A stretch of DNA of 56,746 nucleotides from DASPLX01 sp035627375. Its GTDB lineage: Bacteria; Pseudomonadota; Gammaproteobacteria; Burkholderiales; Burkholderiaceae_D. The stretch lies in NCBI GenBank assembly GCA_035627375.1, contig DASPLX010000080.1, positions 1-56,746 of the forward strand, written 5' to 3'. The notes under the pieces were generated by a model. That model saw only the letters and a program-made list of their open reading frames with translations. It was not told the DNA's origin and ran no database searches. Below, piece by piece: positions 25,116 through 34,296 of the stretch (positions within the stretch are counted from its first letter, which is position 1; each line of letters opens with the position of its first letter). A program made the position numbers and the translations under genes.

Positions 25116-25907
25116 TTAATCGAAGCGATACGCGAGATAGGCCGCCAGGCTGCGGCGCCGATGCTCGGGCTGGGCCACGCTGCCCTCGACCAGGCCGTTC
25201 TTGCGCAAGGCCGCGTCGTCGCTGCGGCGCACCTTCATCCAATCAAATTCGAAGACCGCGGAAAGACGCGGCGCGGCGGTCGGGACCAGCGTGACGGCCG
25301 CGCGCAAGCCGACGGCCGGCTTGGTCGACAATGCCGTATCGTCGAACAGCCGGCGCTCGAAACGCACGCGCAGCCGCTCGGCCTGGGCAAGCACCAGCGA
25401 GGCTTGCGCATCGACCGTCGCCGTGGCCGAACGTACCAGCCGCATCTGTCCGCCGGCCAGGAGGCGCCACGAGACCGACCGCTCGTCGAGGCCCGAGACT
25501 GCGCCGCGTCCCTGGATTTTGCGCAGCCGGTACTCCCGCTCGAGGCCGCCGATCAAGAGCGCCGTCTCGCTCAGGCGATAGACGACATCGGCGCCGAGCC
25601 GTTCTTGCACCGCATCGGTATCCGTCGCGAACGGCACGCCGTTCTGCAGGCTGCCGTCATAGGCGATGGCGCGGCGGAAGCTTGACGCGCCGAGGCCGAA
25701 GCGCCAGGCGCCGCGCGTGTGGCCCGCGTGCAGCAGGATGCCCGGCATCCAGCCGTGTTCGCGCACCAGTTCGCGGCCGTCCGGAGCGTACTCCGTCAGG
25801 TTCGTGTGTTGCAGGCCGGCGCCGCCGGCGATTTCCCATTGCGCGCAGGCGGGCGTCAGCGGGAGGAAGGTCAGGGCGAGAACGCACGCGAGGCGAAGGG
25901 AATGCAT
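25116..25907 (-). CDS. Predicted outer-membrane beta-barrel protein
   Basis: The 263-residue product has a signal peptide (MHSLRLACVLALTFLPLTPA, cleaved after ACA). Alternating amphipathic strands follow, ending in an aromatic residue near the C-terminus (AYLAYRFD), as in outer-membrane barrels. Strand-like segments include GGLEREYRLRKI, LVLAQAERLRVRFER and RLSAVFEFDWMKVRR. The start at 25907 was chosen because it places the signal peptide at the N-terminus. No family name could be given. It follows a lipoprotein gene on the same strand after a 74-base gap, and the two may act together at the cell envelope. Confidence 0.65.
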   Translation of the reverse strand: MHSLRLACVLALTFLPLTPACAQWEIAGGAGLQHTNLTEYAPDGRELVREHGWMPGILLHAGHTRGAWRFGLGASSFRRAIAYDGSLQNGVPFATDTDAVQERLGADVVYRLSETALLIGGLEREYRLRKIQGRGAVSGLDERSVSWRLLAGGQMRLVRSATATVDAQASLVLAQAERLRVRFERRLFDDTALSTKPAVGLRAAVTLVPTAAPRLSAVFEFDWMKVRRSDDAALRKNGLVEGSVAQPEHRRRSLAAYLAYRFD

Positions 25908-25981
25908 GGGAGTTTCCGGAAGCGACAATGAAACGGGGCGCCGCTGGTTTCGCCGGCGCCCCGCGACGAGCATGGCGGCGC

Positions 25982-27007
25982 TTACAGGCGCGACGCCAGC
26001 GCGGTCCAGGTCGTATTGACGGTCTCGTCGATCGCGCCGTCGCCGTTCTTGTCGAGATCGAGGGTGACGCTGCTGTTGTTGACTACCGTCAGCGTGACGG
26101 ACGAGTTATCGGTTGCCGTGACCTTGAGCACGCCTTGATACGGGAAGCTCAAGCCGGTCTGTTTGAAGTCGGTAAGCGTCTTCACGGCGAGGTTGACATC
26201 GCCGAGCTTGGAAAGATTGCCGGTCAAGCCGAAGTTGGCGTTATAGGTGTAGGTGCCGGACTTCAGCGATCCGCCATAGCTGAAGTTGGACAGCGTCACC
26301 GTATCGGTTGCGCCGTTGTGCGCGGCATCGAGCTTCAGCGATTTGCCGGTGACCGCGAAGGAGGCCGCGCCGAATGCGGTCTGGTTGACGTTGATGCTCA
26401 TGTCGCCGGTCGCGCTGGCGGTCGCGGCGCCGCCGCCGGAGACCGAGAAATCGGTATAAGCGATCGCCAGCGCTCCGCTCCAGGCGCTTTGTCCGGGCTC
26501 GCCGGAGAGGCTCTTGAAGGTGACGTTGAACTTGCCGTTGAGCGTGAACCGGGGCTCCTTGCAGGCGCTGGCGTTGATGGCGAAATTGTCGCCGGCGGAA
26601 ATGGCGCCGGCCGACGCGATAGTCGCGGTCACGGCCATGCTGCCGCCGGCGGCGCACGGAATCGTTTCCGTCACGGTGATACCGACCACCTGGCTGGCGC
26701 CAGCTTGCGCCTGGAGCGCGCGATAGAGTCCTTGCAGCGCCGCGCCGGGAATGCCGGCCGCCGCGGCCTCGACGGAAACGTCGGTAATGAATCCCGAGGT
26801 GCTGCCGCCGACTTGCGCATTCAGGTTCGAGGTCGCGGAATAGCCCTGGGCGCCGACGTCTTGCATGTTGGCCGAGGTGATCGACGACGCCGCGAACGAA
26901 TTGCCGGTCGTGCCCGAGGCGCCGCCACCGCCGCCGCCGCATGCCGCCAATACGGCAGCCATTCCGATGATCAAGGAGTGCGAAGCCGAGTGCTGTGCGA
27001 ATTTCAT
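25982..27007 (-). CDS. Predicted lipoprotein with an EF-hand-like loop
   Basis: The 341-residue product has a lipoprotein signal (IIGMAAVLAACGGGGGGASG, lipidation at the Cys). A mostly beta, Ser/Thr/Gly-rich body follows. Near the C-terminus the loop DLDKNGDGAIDE has the exact spacing of an EF-hand calcium loop, as in dockerin or thrombospondin type 3 repeats. No known family was recognised. It should sit in the outer membrane or periplasm. It lies between mnmA and a predicted outer-membrane barrel on the same strand. Confidence 0.65.
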   Translation of the reverse strand: MKFAQHSASHSLIIGMAAVLAACGGGGGGASGTTGNSFAASSITSANMQDVGAQGYSATSNLNAQVGGSTSGFITDVSVEAAAAGIPGAALQGLYRALQAQAGASQVVGITVTETIPCAAGGSMAVTATIASAGAISAGDNFAINASACKEPRFTLNGKFNVTFKSLSGEPGQSAWSGALAIAYTDFSVSGGGAATASATGDMSINVNQTAFGAASFAVTGKSLKLDAAHNGATDTVTLSNFSYGGSLKSGTYTYNANFGLTGNLSKLGDVNLAVKTLTDFKQTGLSFPYQGVLKVTATDNSSVTLTVVNNSSVTLDLDKNGDGAIDETVNTTWTALASRL

Positions 27008-27144
27008 GAGTTGGATTCCTGGATGAATGACTGGGAGGATAAAACGCAGTCACGGATTAGAGCCGAACGATGGCGCATTCGCAATCCCATGAATTCGGTA
27101 GGCGGGCCGCCGCCGCCGAGGCAGCTGTCGGTGGCCGATCGCTC

Positions 27145-28248
27145 TCAGGCGTTTTGCGCGGCGGATATGATGCCGCCGCCGAGGCACACCTCGCCTTGAT
27201 ATAGCACAGCCGATTGTCCGGGCGTGACTGCCCATTGCGGCGTGTCGAACGCGAGCGCGAACGTGGCGGCGCCGTCAACCCGCAAACCGCAGGGGACGTC
27301 GGCCTGCCGGTAGCGCGTCTTGGCCGACAGCGTTCCATCCACGGGCGGCGTGCCGGCGATCCAGCTCGCCTGGTCGGCGCTCAATGCGGACGACAACAGC
27401 CACGGATGATCATGGCCTTGCGCGACATAGAGCGTGTTGGCTTCCACGTCCTTCTTCGCCACGTACCACGGATCGCTGTCGCCGTTCTCGTTCTTGTGCG
27501 CTTTCATGCCGCCCAGGCCGATGCCCTTGCGCTGGCCGAGCGTGTAGAACGACAGGCCGACATGTTCGCCGACGACGGCGCCGTCGGGCGTCTTCATCGG
27601 ACCCGGCCGGTAGGACAGGTAGCGGTTCAGGAATTCGCGGAACGGCCGTTCGCCGATGAAGCAGATGCCGGTCGAATCCTTCTTCTTCGCGTTCGGCAAC
27701 TGCAAGCGCTCGGCGATCCGGCGCACCTCGGTCTTGGGAATCTCGCCGAGCGGGAACAGCGTCTTCGACAACTGCGCCTGGTTCAGGCGGTGCAGGAAAT
27801 AGCTCTGGTCTTTCGTGTGGTCGAGCGCCTTGAGCAGCTCGAAGCGGCCGTCGACCTCGCGCACGCGCGCGTAATGGCCGGTCGCGATCAGGTCGGCGCC
27901 GAGCTTCATCGCGTGATCGAGGAAAGCCTTGAACTTGATCTCGGCATTGCACAGCACGTCCGGGTTCGGCGTGCGGCCGGCCTGGTACTCGCGCAGGAAT
28001 TCGGCGAACACGCGATCCTTGTATTCGGCGGCGAAGTTGACGGCTTCGATGTCGACCCCGACCACGTCGGCCACGCTGGCCGCGTCGATCCAGTCCTGGC
28101 GCGTCGAGCAGTATTCGGAATCGTCGTCGTCTTCCCAGTTCTTCATGAACAGGCCGACGACGTTGTAGCCTTGTTCCTTGAGCAGCCAGGCGGAGACCGA
28201 CGAATCGACGCCGCCCGACATGCCGATGACGACGGTCTTCTTAGCCAT
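27145..28248 (-). CDS. mnmA: tRNA-specific 2-thiouridylase MnmA
   Basis: MnmA thiolates uridine 34 of tRNA for Lys, Glu and Gln, using ATP and sulfur relayed from IscS through the Tus proteins. The 367-residue product has the PP-loop GMSGGVDSSVSAWLLK at residues 9-24. It has the two catalytic cysteines in TPNPDVLCNAEIKFK (near residue 101) and DSTGICFIGERPF (near residue 198). The full length matches the family. It overlaps the upstream NUDIX gene by 8 bases, so they are translationally coupled. Confidence 0.97.
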   Translation of the reverse strand: MAKKTVVIGMSGGVDSSVSAWLLKEQGYNVVGLFMKNWEDDDDSEYCSTRQDWIDAASVADVVGVDIEAVNFAAEYKDRVFAEFLREYQAGRTPNPDVLCNAEIKFKAFLDHAMKLGADLIATGHYARVREVDGRFELLKALDHTKDQSYFLHRLNQAQLSKTLFPLGEIPKTEVRRIAERLQLPNAKKKDSTGICFIGERPFREFLNRYLSYRPGPMKTPDGAVVGEHVGLSFYTLGQRKGIGLGGMKAHKNENGDSDPWYVAKKDVEANTLYVAQGHDHPWLLSSALSADQASWIAGTPPVDGTLSAKTRYRQADVPCGLRVDGAATFALAFDTPQWAVTPGQSAVLYQGEVCLGGGIISAAQNA

Positions 28249-28726
28249 CCAGGTCTCCGAACACGCTCGGATGCGTGTAGATCAGTGACAGCGGCGAGCG
28301 TTTGCCGGCCAGGTAGTCGTCGATGCATCGCAGCACGAGCGGGCTGCGGTGCTTGTCGCGGCAGGCGAGCAATTCTTCGTAGCTCATCCAGACGGCGCGC
28401 AGGATGCCGGTGTCGAGCGGCCGGTCGTGTACCGCGCCCGGCGTGCCGCAGAACGCGAAGCGCAGGTAGGTGACGAATTGTCCGGTGCGCGAAGAGCGAT
28501 AGCTCGACATGTACATGCCGACCAGCGCGGTCGGCGTGAAATCGTAGGCCGCTTCCTCGAGCGTCTCGCGCACGACGGCCTGGATCAAGGATTCCTTCGG
28601 GTCGAGATGGCCGGCCGGCTGGTTGAAGCGGATGCCGTCGCTGGTTTCTTCCTCGACCAGCAAAAAACGGCCGTCGCGCTCGACGATCGCGGCGACGGTG
28701 ACAGCGGGTTTCCAAACGTCGGTCAT
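28241..28726 (-). CDS. NUDIX hydrolase (NudJ-like)
   Basis: The 161-residue protein has a NUDIX box GHLDPKESLIQAVVRETLEE followed by AAYDFTP (about residues 39-60). It has the catalytic RExxEE core, but Ala where the family usually has Gly after EEx. The N-terminus WKPAVTVAAIVERDGRFLLV is the typical NudJ beta sheet. NudJ is a phosphatase on nucleotide di- and triphosphates and thiamine pyrophosphate precursors. It is paired with mnmA in many proteobacteria; here the 8-base overlap suggests coupled translation. Confidence 0.92.
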   Translation of the reverse strand: MTDVWKPAVTVAAIVERDGRFLLVEEETSDGIRFNQPAGHLDPKESLIQAVVRETLEEAAYDFTPTALVGMYMSSYRSSRTGQFVTYLRFAFCGTPGAVHDRPLDTGILRAVWMSYEELLACRDKHRSPLVLRCIDDYLAGKRSPLSLIYTHPSVFGDLDG

Positions 28727-29024
28727 AGGGGGCTCTCAGAAGGGGCCGCACATTTTACCTTGTGCGGCGTAGCAATGTGCCTTCGACGAGCGTTCCTGGA
28801 ATTCCACTCTGACCCCGGTTGTCGCGGTTATGCCGATTGTTTGAGGGAGTTGATCCAGCATAAATTTATGCCGAGGAAGTATTTGGCGAAACGGCAAAAG
28901 CTGGGCACAATCGATGTCATTTTGCTGATGCAACAAAAACGAACGATTGTTCTTATTTTGGCTTGCCGGCTATGTTTTCCGTGGTAGATTTCCCATTTAT
29001 TCCGCAAAGCAGCAGGAGATTCAA
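28727..29024. other. AT-richer region upstream of panD
   Basis: No supported gene lies in this 298-base region, although short frames occur on both strands. It contains a perfect 14-base palindrome, GCATAAATTTATGC (28858-28871). A candidate panD promoter, TTGTTC (28947-28952) and TATGTT (28971-28976) with an 18-base spacer, lies nearer the gene. Confidence 0.4.
28947..28976 (+). promoter_or_regulatory. Candidate sigma-70 promoter for panD
   Basis: TTGTTC and TATGTT are separated by 18 bases, end 48 bases before the panD ATG and lie in an AT-rich context. The match is moderate on both boxes. Confidence 0.35.
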
Positions 29025-29384
29025 ATGCAACGTGTAATGCTTCGTTCCAAGATCCATCGTGTGGCCGTGACGCAGGCCGATCTGCATTACGAGGGGTCGT
29101 GCGGTATCGACGAAAACCTGCTGGAGGCGGCAGACATCAAGGAATTCGAGAAGATCGAGTTGTACAACATTAACAACGGCGAACGCTTCTCGACCTATGC
29201 CATCAAGGGCAAGCGCGGCAGCGGCGAGATTTCCCTGAACGGCGCCGCGGCGCGCAAAGCCCATCTCGGCGATCTGCTCATCATCTGCACCTATGCGCCG
29301 ATGACGGAGGAGCAGGTCGAGACCTACAAGCCGAAGATCGTATTCGTCGACGACAAGAACCAGATCACCGGGCTCAAGAAATAG
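29025..29384 (+). CDS. panD: Aspartate 1-decarboxylase
   Basis: PanD makes beta-alanine from aspartate for pantothenate and coenzyme A. The 119-residue proenzyme has the self-cleavage site Gly24-Ser25 in HYEGSCGID, where Ser25 becomes the pyruvoyl cofactor. The catalytic Lys9 (MLRSKIHR) and Tyr58-type residue (RFSTYAIKG) are present. The start was placed at 29025 because CAGGAG lies just upstream and the N-terminus MQRVMLRSKIHR is standard. It is followed after 119 bases by pntA, but no functional link is expected. Confidence 0.97.
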   Translation: MQRVMLRSKIHRVAVTQADLHYEGSCGIDENLLEAADIKEFEKIELYNINNGERFSTYAIKGKRGSGEISLNGAAARKAHLGDLLIICTYAPMTEEQVETYKPKIVFVDDKNQITGLKK

Positions 29385-29503
29385 CCTGGATTCGGGACGG
29401 CTGGAAGCGCAACCCAGGCACCATCCGTCCCGGCCGCGGCCCGAGGCAGCGAATCAGCAAGTCGATATCCAATATCCAAACCGTAACCAACCAAGGGGAG
29501 AGC

Positions 29504-31090
29504 ATGGCTCTGATGATTGGAGTACCACGGGAAGTCTATCCAGGCGAGAAGCGCGTGGCGACCGTTCCCGATGTTGTCGAAAAACTGATCAAGCTGGGTT
29601 TCGCCGTCACGGTCGAAACCGGTGCCGGAGACGCCGCCAATTTCAGCGACGAAGCCTACCGGGAGGCCGGTGCGCAGATCGCCGACGACGCGTCCAAGCT
29701 GTGGAGCACGGCCGACATCGTGTTCAAGGTGCGCGCGCCGAACGCGGAAGAAGTCGCCTTGATGCGCGAAGGCACGACGCTGGTGTCCTTCCTCTGGCCG
29801 GCGCAGAATCCCGAACTGATGCAACAGCTCGCGGCCAAGAAAGCCACCGTGCTGGCGATGGACAGCGTGCCGCGCATGTCGCGCGCGCAGAAAATGGATG
29901 CGCTGTCGTCGATGGCCAATATCGCCGGCTATCGCGCGGTCATCGAAGCCGCGCATCACTTCGGCCGCTTCTTCACCGGTCAGATCACCGCCGCGGGCAA
30001 GGTGCCGCCGGCCAAGGTGTTCGTCATCGGCGCCGGCGTCGCCGGCTTGGCGGCGATCGGCGCAGCCTCCGGCCTGGGCGCCATCGTGCGCGCTAACGAC
30101 ACGCGCCCGGAAGTCGCCGACCAGGTCAAGTCGATGGGCGGCGAGTTCGTTCCGGTCAATTACCAGGAAGAAGGCTCCGGCACCGGCGGCTATGCCAAGG
30201 TGATGAGCGAGGGTTATCAAAAGGCGCAGCGCGATGTCTTCGCGCGCCAGGCGATGGATGTCGACATCATCATCACGACCGCGCTGATCCCGGGCAAGCC
30301 GGCGCCGAAACTCATCACCGCCGGCATGGTGGAAAGCATGAGGCCGGGCAGCGTGATCGTCGACCTGGCCGCCGAGCAGGGCGGCAATTGCGAATTGACG
30401 GTGCCGGGCGAAGTCGTGGTGCGCCACGGCGTCACCATCATCGGCTACACCGACCTGCCGAGCCGCCTGTCCAAGCAATCGAGCACGCTGTATGCCACCA
30501 ACCTGCTGCGCTTGACCGAAGAGCTGTGCAAGGACAAGAACGGCATCATCAACGTCAACTTCGACGATGAAGTGATTCGCGGCACCACCGTCGTCAAGCA
30601 GGGCGAAGTCACCTGGCCGCCGCCGCCGCCCAAGCTGTCCGCGGCGCCGGCCCAGGCGGGCAGCGCCAAGCCGGCGGCCGCGCCGGCCAAGGCGCACGGC
30701 CACGGGGCGCCAAGCGCGCCGGCCTCCGGCGGCCGCATCGCCGTGACCTTCGGCATCGCCGCGCTGCTGTTCTGGCTGATCGGCGCCTATGCGCCGGCCG
30801 CCTTCCTCGGGCACTTCACCGTGTTCGTCCTGGCTTGCTTCGTCGGCTACATGGTGGTGTGGAACGTGACGCCGTCGCTGCATACGCCGCTGATGAGCGT
30901 GACCAACGCGATCTCGAGCATCATCGCGATCGGCGCGCTGGTGCAGATCGCGCCGCCGGTGTCGGCCGGCGTCGAGCGGCCGGAGGACTGGATCCGTTGG
31001 CTCGCCGTGATCGGCATCGTGCTCACCACGATCAACATGTTCGGCGGCTTCGCCGTGACCCGCCGCATGCTGGCGATGTTCCGTAAATAA
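29504..31090 (+). CDS. pntA: NAD(P) transhydrogenase subunit alpha (fused PntA)
   Basis: PntA, with PntB, drives NADP+ reduction by NADH using the proton gradient in the inner membrane. The 528-residue product combines the NAD-binding domain (about 1-380) with a membrane part (about 425-525, helices FGIAALLFWLIGAYAPAAF and VTNAISSIIAIGALVQIAPP). The NAD-binding domain resembles alanine dehydrogenase, with MALMIGVPREVYPGEKRVAT and FVIGAGVAGLAAIGAASGLG. An Ala/Pro-rich linker joins them. This is the fused E. coli-type arrangement rather than split PntAA and PntAB. The gene ends 17 bases before pntB. Confidence 0.96.
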   Translation: MALMIGVPREVYPGEKRVATVPDVVEKLIKLGFAVTVETGAGDAANFSDEAYREAGAQIADDASKLWSTADIVFKVRAPNAEEVALMREGTTLVSFLWPAQNPELMQQLAAKKATVLAMDSVPRMSRAQKMDALSSMANIAGYRAVIEAAHHFGRFFTGQITAAGKVPPAKVFVIGAGVAGLAAIGAASGLGAIVRANDTRPEVADQVKSMGGEFVPVNYQEEGSGTGGYAKVMSEGYQKAQRDVFARQAMDVDIIITTALIPGKPAPKLITAGMVESMRPGSVIVDLAAEQGGNCELTVPGEVVVRHGVTIIGYTDLPSRLSKQSSTLYATNLLRLTEELCKDKNGIINVNFDDEVIRGTTVVKQGEVTWPPPPPKLSAAPAQAGSAKPAAAPAKAHGHGAPSAPASGGRIAVTFGIAALLFWLIGAYAPAAFLGHFTVFVLACFVGYMVVWNVTPSLHTPLMSVTNAISSIIAIGALVQIAPPVSAGVERPEDWIRWLAVIGIVLTTINMFGGFAVTRRMLAMFRK

Positions 31091-31107
31091 CAGAGGGGGC
31101 GATATCA

Positions 31108-32529
31108 ATGTCTGAAAGTCTCACAACCGTTGCTTACCTCGGCGCAGCCATCCTGTTCATCCTCAGCCTGGGCGGCCTGTCGCATCCGGAAACCGCGCGG
31201 CGCGGCAACCTCTACGGCATGATCGGCATGGCGCTCGCCGTGCTGGCGACCGTGCTCGGTCCGCATGTGCTGGGCCTGGGGGTGCCGTGGATCGTCGGCG
31301 CCATGGTGGTCGGCGGCGCCGTCGGCCTGTATGCGGCGCGCGTCGTGCAAATGACGCAGATGCCGGAGCTGGTGGCCTTGATGCACAGCTTCGTCGGTCT
31401 GGCCGCCGCCCTGGTCGGCTACGCCAACTACATCGACCCGGCCGCGTCCGCGCATTTCAGCGGCGCGGAAAAGGCGATCCACGAGATGGAGATCTACATC
31501 GGCATCCTGATCGGCGCGGTGACCTTCTCCGGCTCGCTGATCGCGTTCGGCAAGCTGTCCGGCCGCATCGGCGGCAAGCCGCTGCTGCTGCCGGGCCGCC
31601 ACTTGATCAATCTCGTCGGCCTCCTGGTCGTGATCTGGTTCGGCCGCGAATTCCTGCGCGCCGAAACCATCGCCGACGGCATGACGCCGCTGATCGTGAT
31701 GACCGTGATCTCGCTTCTGTTCGGCATCCACATGGTGATGGCGATCGGCGGCGCCGACATGCCGGTCGTGGTGTCGATGCTCAACAGTTATTCGGGCTGG
31801 GCGGCGGCGGCGACGGGCTTCATGCTTTCCAACGACTTGCTGATCGTGACCGGCGCGCTGGTGGGGTCGTCCGGCGCGATCCTGTCCTACATCATGTGCC
31901 GCGCGATGAACCGCAACTTCCTCAGCGTGATCGCCGGCGGTTTCGGCACCGACAGCAGCAAGCCGTCCGCTCCGGCGGGCGGCGCGCAACCGGCCGGCGA
32001 GGTGGTGCCGGTATCCGCCGCCGAGACCGCCGAGATGCTGCGCGAGGCCAGGAATGTCGTCATCGTGCCGGGTTACGGCATGGCGGTGGCGCAGGCGCAG
32101 CACACGGTGTACGAGATCACCCAGCACTTGCGCGAGAAAGGCGTCAACGTCCGTTTCGGCATCCACCCGGTCGCGGGACGCATGCCGGGCCACATGAACG
32201 TGCTGCTGGCCGAAGCCAAGGTGCCGTACGACATCGTGCTGGAAATGGACGAGCTCAACGGCGACTTCCCGGAAACCGACGTGGCGATGGTGATCGGCGC
32301 GAACGACATCGTCAATCCGTCGGCCGCCGAGGACCCGGCCAGCCCGATCGCCGGCATGCCGGTGCTCGAAGTCTGGAAAGCCAAGACCTCGATCGTGATG
32401 AAGCGTTCGATGGCTTCCGGCTACGCCGGCGTCGACAATCCCTTGTTCTACAAGGACAACAATCGCATGTTGTTCGGCGATGCGAAGAAGATGCTGGACG
32501 AGGTGCTGGTGGCGTTGAAGGCTGCCTGA
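31108..32529 (+). CDS. pntB: NAD(P) transhydrogenase subunit beta
   Basis: The 473-residue partner of PntA has an N-terminal set of eight or nine membrane helices (about 1-275, including SLTTVAYLGAAILFILSLGG). A C-terminal NADP-binding domain follows (about 290-470) with VVIVPGYGMAVAQAQHTVYE and GANDIVNPSAAEDPASPIAG. The end, YKDNNRMLFGDAKKMLDEVL, is the standard PntB terminus. A good ribosome site and the 17-base gap show it is co-transcribed with pntA. A strong terminator follows. Confidence 0.97.
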   Translation: MSESLTTVAYLGAAILFILSLGGLSHPETARRGNLYGMIGMALAVLATVLGPHVLGLGVPWIVGAMVVGGAVGLYAARVVQMTQMPELVALMHSFVGLAAALVGYANYIDPAASAHFSGAEKAIHEMEIYIGILIGAVTFSGSLIAFGKLSGRIGGKPLLLPGRHLINLVGLLVVIWFGREFLRAETIADGMTPLIVMTVISLLFGIHMVMAIGGADMPVVVSMLNSYSGWAAAATGFMLSNDLLIVTGALVGSSGAILSYIMCRAMNRNFLSVIAGGFGTDSSKPSAPAGGAQPAGEVVPVSAAETAEMLREARNVVIVPGYGMAVAQAQHTVYEITQHLREKGVNVRFGIHPVAGRMPGHMNVLLAEAKVPYDIVLEMDELNGDFPETDVAMVIGANDIVNPSAAEDPASPIAGMPVLEVWKAKTSIVMKRSMASGYAGVDNPLFYKDNNRMLFGDAKKMLDEVLVALKAA

Positions 32530-32545
32530 GGCATCGACGGGTACT

Positions 32546-32577
32546 GAAAAAAAGCCGCGTTTCCGCGGCTTTTTTTC
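32546..32577 (+). terminator. Rho-independent terminator after pntAB
   Basis: AAAAGCCGCG and CGCGGCTTTT form the stem around a short TTTC loop, followed by a run of seven or more T. It closes the pntA-pntB unit and can also act on the converging M28 protease gene, whose stop is at its far side. Confidence 0.88.
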
Positions 32578-32578
32578 T

Positions 32579-34189
32579 TTATTGCTGCGGCCGGTAAGTG
32601 ACCGTCAAGTTGTAGCTGGATGCCGTATAGCCATAGACCATGACGTAGACGTCTCCATTGGCGGTCATGCTGACCGTGCAATTCTCGGTGCTGGTCGAGC
32701 CGATGGATCTGCAATCGTAGGAAGTCGTGGTCGGCACGCTGTTCCTGCGCACATACAAATCGGCATCGCCGCTGCCGGTGGTCGACGCGGTAAGGCTGCC
32801 GCCCGCCGCAACCTTGAACGGTCCATAGGTGACCTTCTGCGTCCTGGCCAAGGTGCCCGAGAAAGTCTCGACCTTGTCCGGCGGCGGAGGCGGCGCCGCG
32901 CCGTCGCTGCCCAGTTCGACCGCATAGGCCAGGGCCATGCGCGCGAACTTCAGCGCATGCAGCGCCTGGTTGCCCATGTTGGCATACGTATCGGTGCTCG
33001 TATGGATGTTCGGATTCGACTGCGACATGGATGACTCGAACGGCATCGAGGCGAAAAAGCCTTGCTGGTGCCACGACGCATGGTCGGAGCACGCGTAGCC
33101 GCACCTGTCGTAGCCGACCTTGAGCGTGGGCAGGTAGGTGGACAGCAGATTGGCGACGAACTGGTTCTGCGCGCTGTCGGTGTAGTCGGTGAAGATGTAG
33201 ATGTCGTTGGCCGAACCCTGGTAGTTGGTCATGTCGAGCTGCATGACGCCGACCACGTTGACGTTGTTCGCCTTGAAGTTGGAGGCGATCGCCTGGGAGC
33301 CGCGCAGGCCGACTTCCTCCGCCGCATAGCCGATGAACTTGATCGTGCGCCGCGGCTTGTAGTTATTGGCGATCATGACCCGAATCACTTCGGTCATGCT
33401 GGCGATGCCGGAGGCGTCGTCGTCCGCGCCCGGCGCGCGCGTCGATTCGCTGGTGCCCGATCGATGGATGGAATCGAGATGACCGCCCAGCACCACGACT
33501 TCGGAGGCATTGTCGGTACCCTGGATGGTGAGGATGACCGACTTTTGCGCCCAGCTGTGGGTGAATTGCTGTACCGTGATGTCGCTGCGGCCCGCGGCCA
33601 TCTGCTGCCAGCGCTGCGCCAGCCAGTTGGAGGCCGAGACGCCGCTGGTGGTGGTGTAGTAGCGATTGGTGAATGAGGAGAGATCGACGATGGTCTGCGC
33701 GATGTTGCTGTCCTGCATTTGCGGCAGCATCGGTGTGACGATATCCTGGTTATTGATCACGTAGGAGGGCCGGCTCGGGGCCAATAGGCCGGTGGCCAGG
33801 CCGGGATCGGCCACCTTGTCCAGGGCGGCCAGGCCGGCGGCCTCGCTCTCGTGGAACATGAAACCGCCGCAGCGGCGCAATTCATGATGCACGGCGTGCG
33901 ACAGGTTCAACATCTGCTGCTCGTCGACCTGCACCAGGTGTACGCGTTCCTGATGCGTCGTGGCGGCTTCGTTTGCGCCGGCCACCTTGGCGCGGCTTGC
34001 CTGGGAAATCACCTGCGGCGCCAGCTTCTGCAGTTGGCGGTAGGCGGCATCGCCCAGGGTGATCCAGGTCTTGCCGGAAGCGCCCTTGGCGGCGCTTTGT
34101 TCGACGCTATGAGCGGCGCTGTGATGAGCATGGGTTGCGCCGGCGGCGCACAGGCCCGCCAGCAGAATGGGAACGGCTTTTTTGAACAT
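32579..34189 (-). CDS. Secreted M28-family aminopeptidase with PPC domain
   Basis: The 536-residue product has a signal peptide (MFKKAVPILLAGLCAAGATH). A propeptide region and an M28 zinc aminopeptidase domain follow (about 185-410). Zinc ligands and catalytic residues are visible: VVLGGHLDSIHRS (His and Asp), APGADDDASGIASM (bridging Asp), IGYAAEEVGLRGSQ (Glu pair), MQLDMTNY (Asp) and DHASWHQQGF (His). A C-terminal PPC domain (about 430-530) is usually removed on maturation. It should be exported and degrade peptides from the N-terminus. It lies downstream of an M4 protease with a similar tail, on the same strand. Confidence 0.9.
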   Translation of the reverse strand: MFKKAVPILLAGLCAAGATHAHHSAAHSVEQSAAKGASGKTWITLGDAAYRQLQKLAPQVISQASRAKVAGANEAATTHQERVHLVQVDEQQMLNLSHAVHHELRRCGGFMFHESEAAGLAALDKVADPGLATGLLAPSRPSYVINNQDIVTPMLPQMQDSNIAQTIVDLSSFTNRYYTTTSGVSASNWLAQRWQQMAAGRSDITVQQFTHSWAQKSVILTIQGTDNASEVVVLGGHLDSIHRSGTSESTRAPGADDDASGIASMTEVIRVMIANNYKPRRTIKFIGYAAEEVGLRGSQAIASNFKANNVNVVGVMQLDMTNYQGSANDIYIFTDYTDSAQNQFVANLLSTYLPTLKVGYDRCGYACSDHASWHQQGFFASMPFESSMSQSNPNIHTSTDTYANMGNQALHALKFARMALAYAVELGSDGAAPPPPPDKVETFSGTLARTQKVTYGPFKVAAGGSLTASTTGSGDADLYVRRNSVPTTTSYDCRSIGSTSTENCTVSMTANGDVYVMVYGYTASSYNLTVTYRPQQ

Positions 34190-34252
34190 GGAAATGGTCC
34201 TATGAAAGGCCGGCGCCGCGCGGACGCCGCGGCCGATGAAACAAATGGGAAA

Positions 34253-34274
34253 CCCCGCTCCTTCCGGAGCGGGG
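34253..34274 (-). terminator. Hairpin between the two secreted protease genes
   Basis: CCCCGCTCC and GGAGCGGGG form a 9-base-pair stem around a four-base loop. Read on the minus strand it follows the M4 gene stop by about 22 bases and is followed by a short T-rich stretch. It is a weak terminator at best, so read-through into the M28 gene is possible. Confidence 0.5.
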
Positions 34275-34296
34275 CCGAGTCACTGCCTGGTTTCGC

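Noticed and set aside
28736..28936. 66-codon minus-strand frame before the NUDIX gene
   Set aside because: No ribosome site, no family, and it covers the promoter-like region and palindrome; probably chance.
29324..31108. 594-codon minus-strand frame opposite pntA
   Set aside because: Shadow of pntA, which is complete and strongly conserved.
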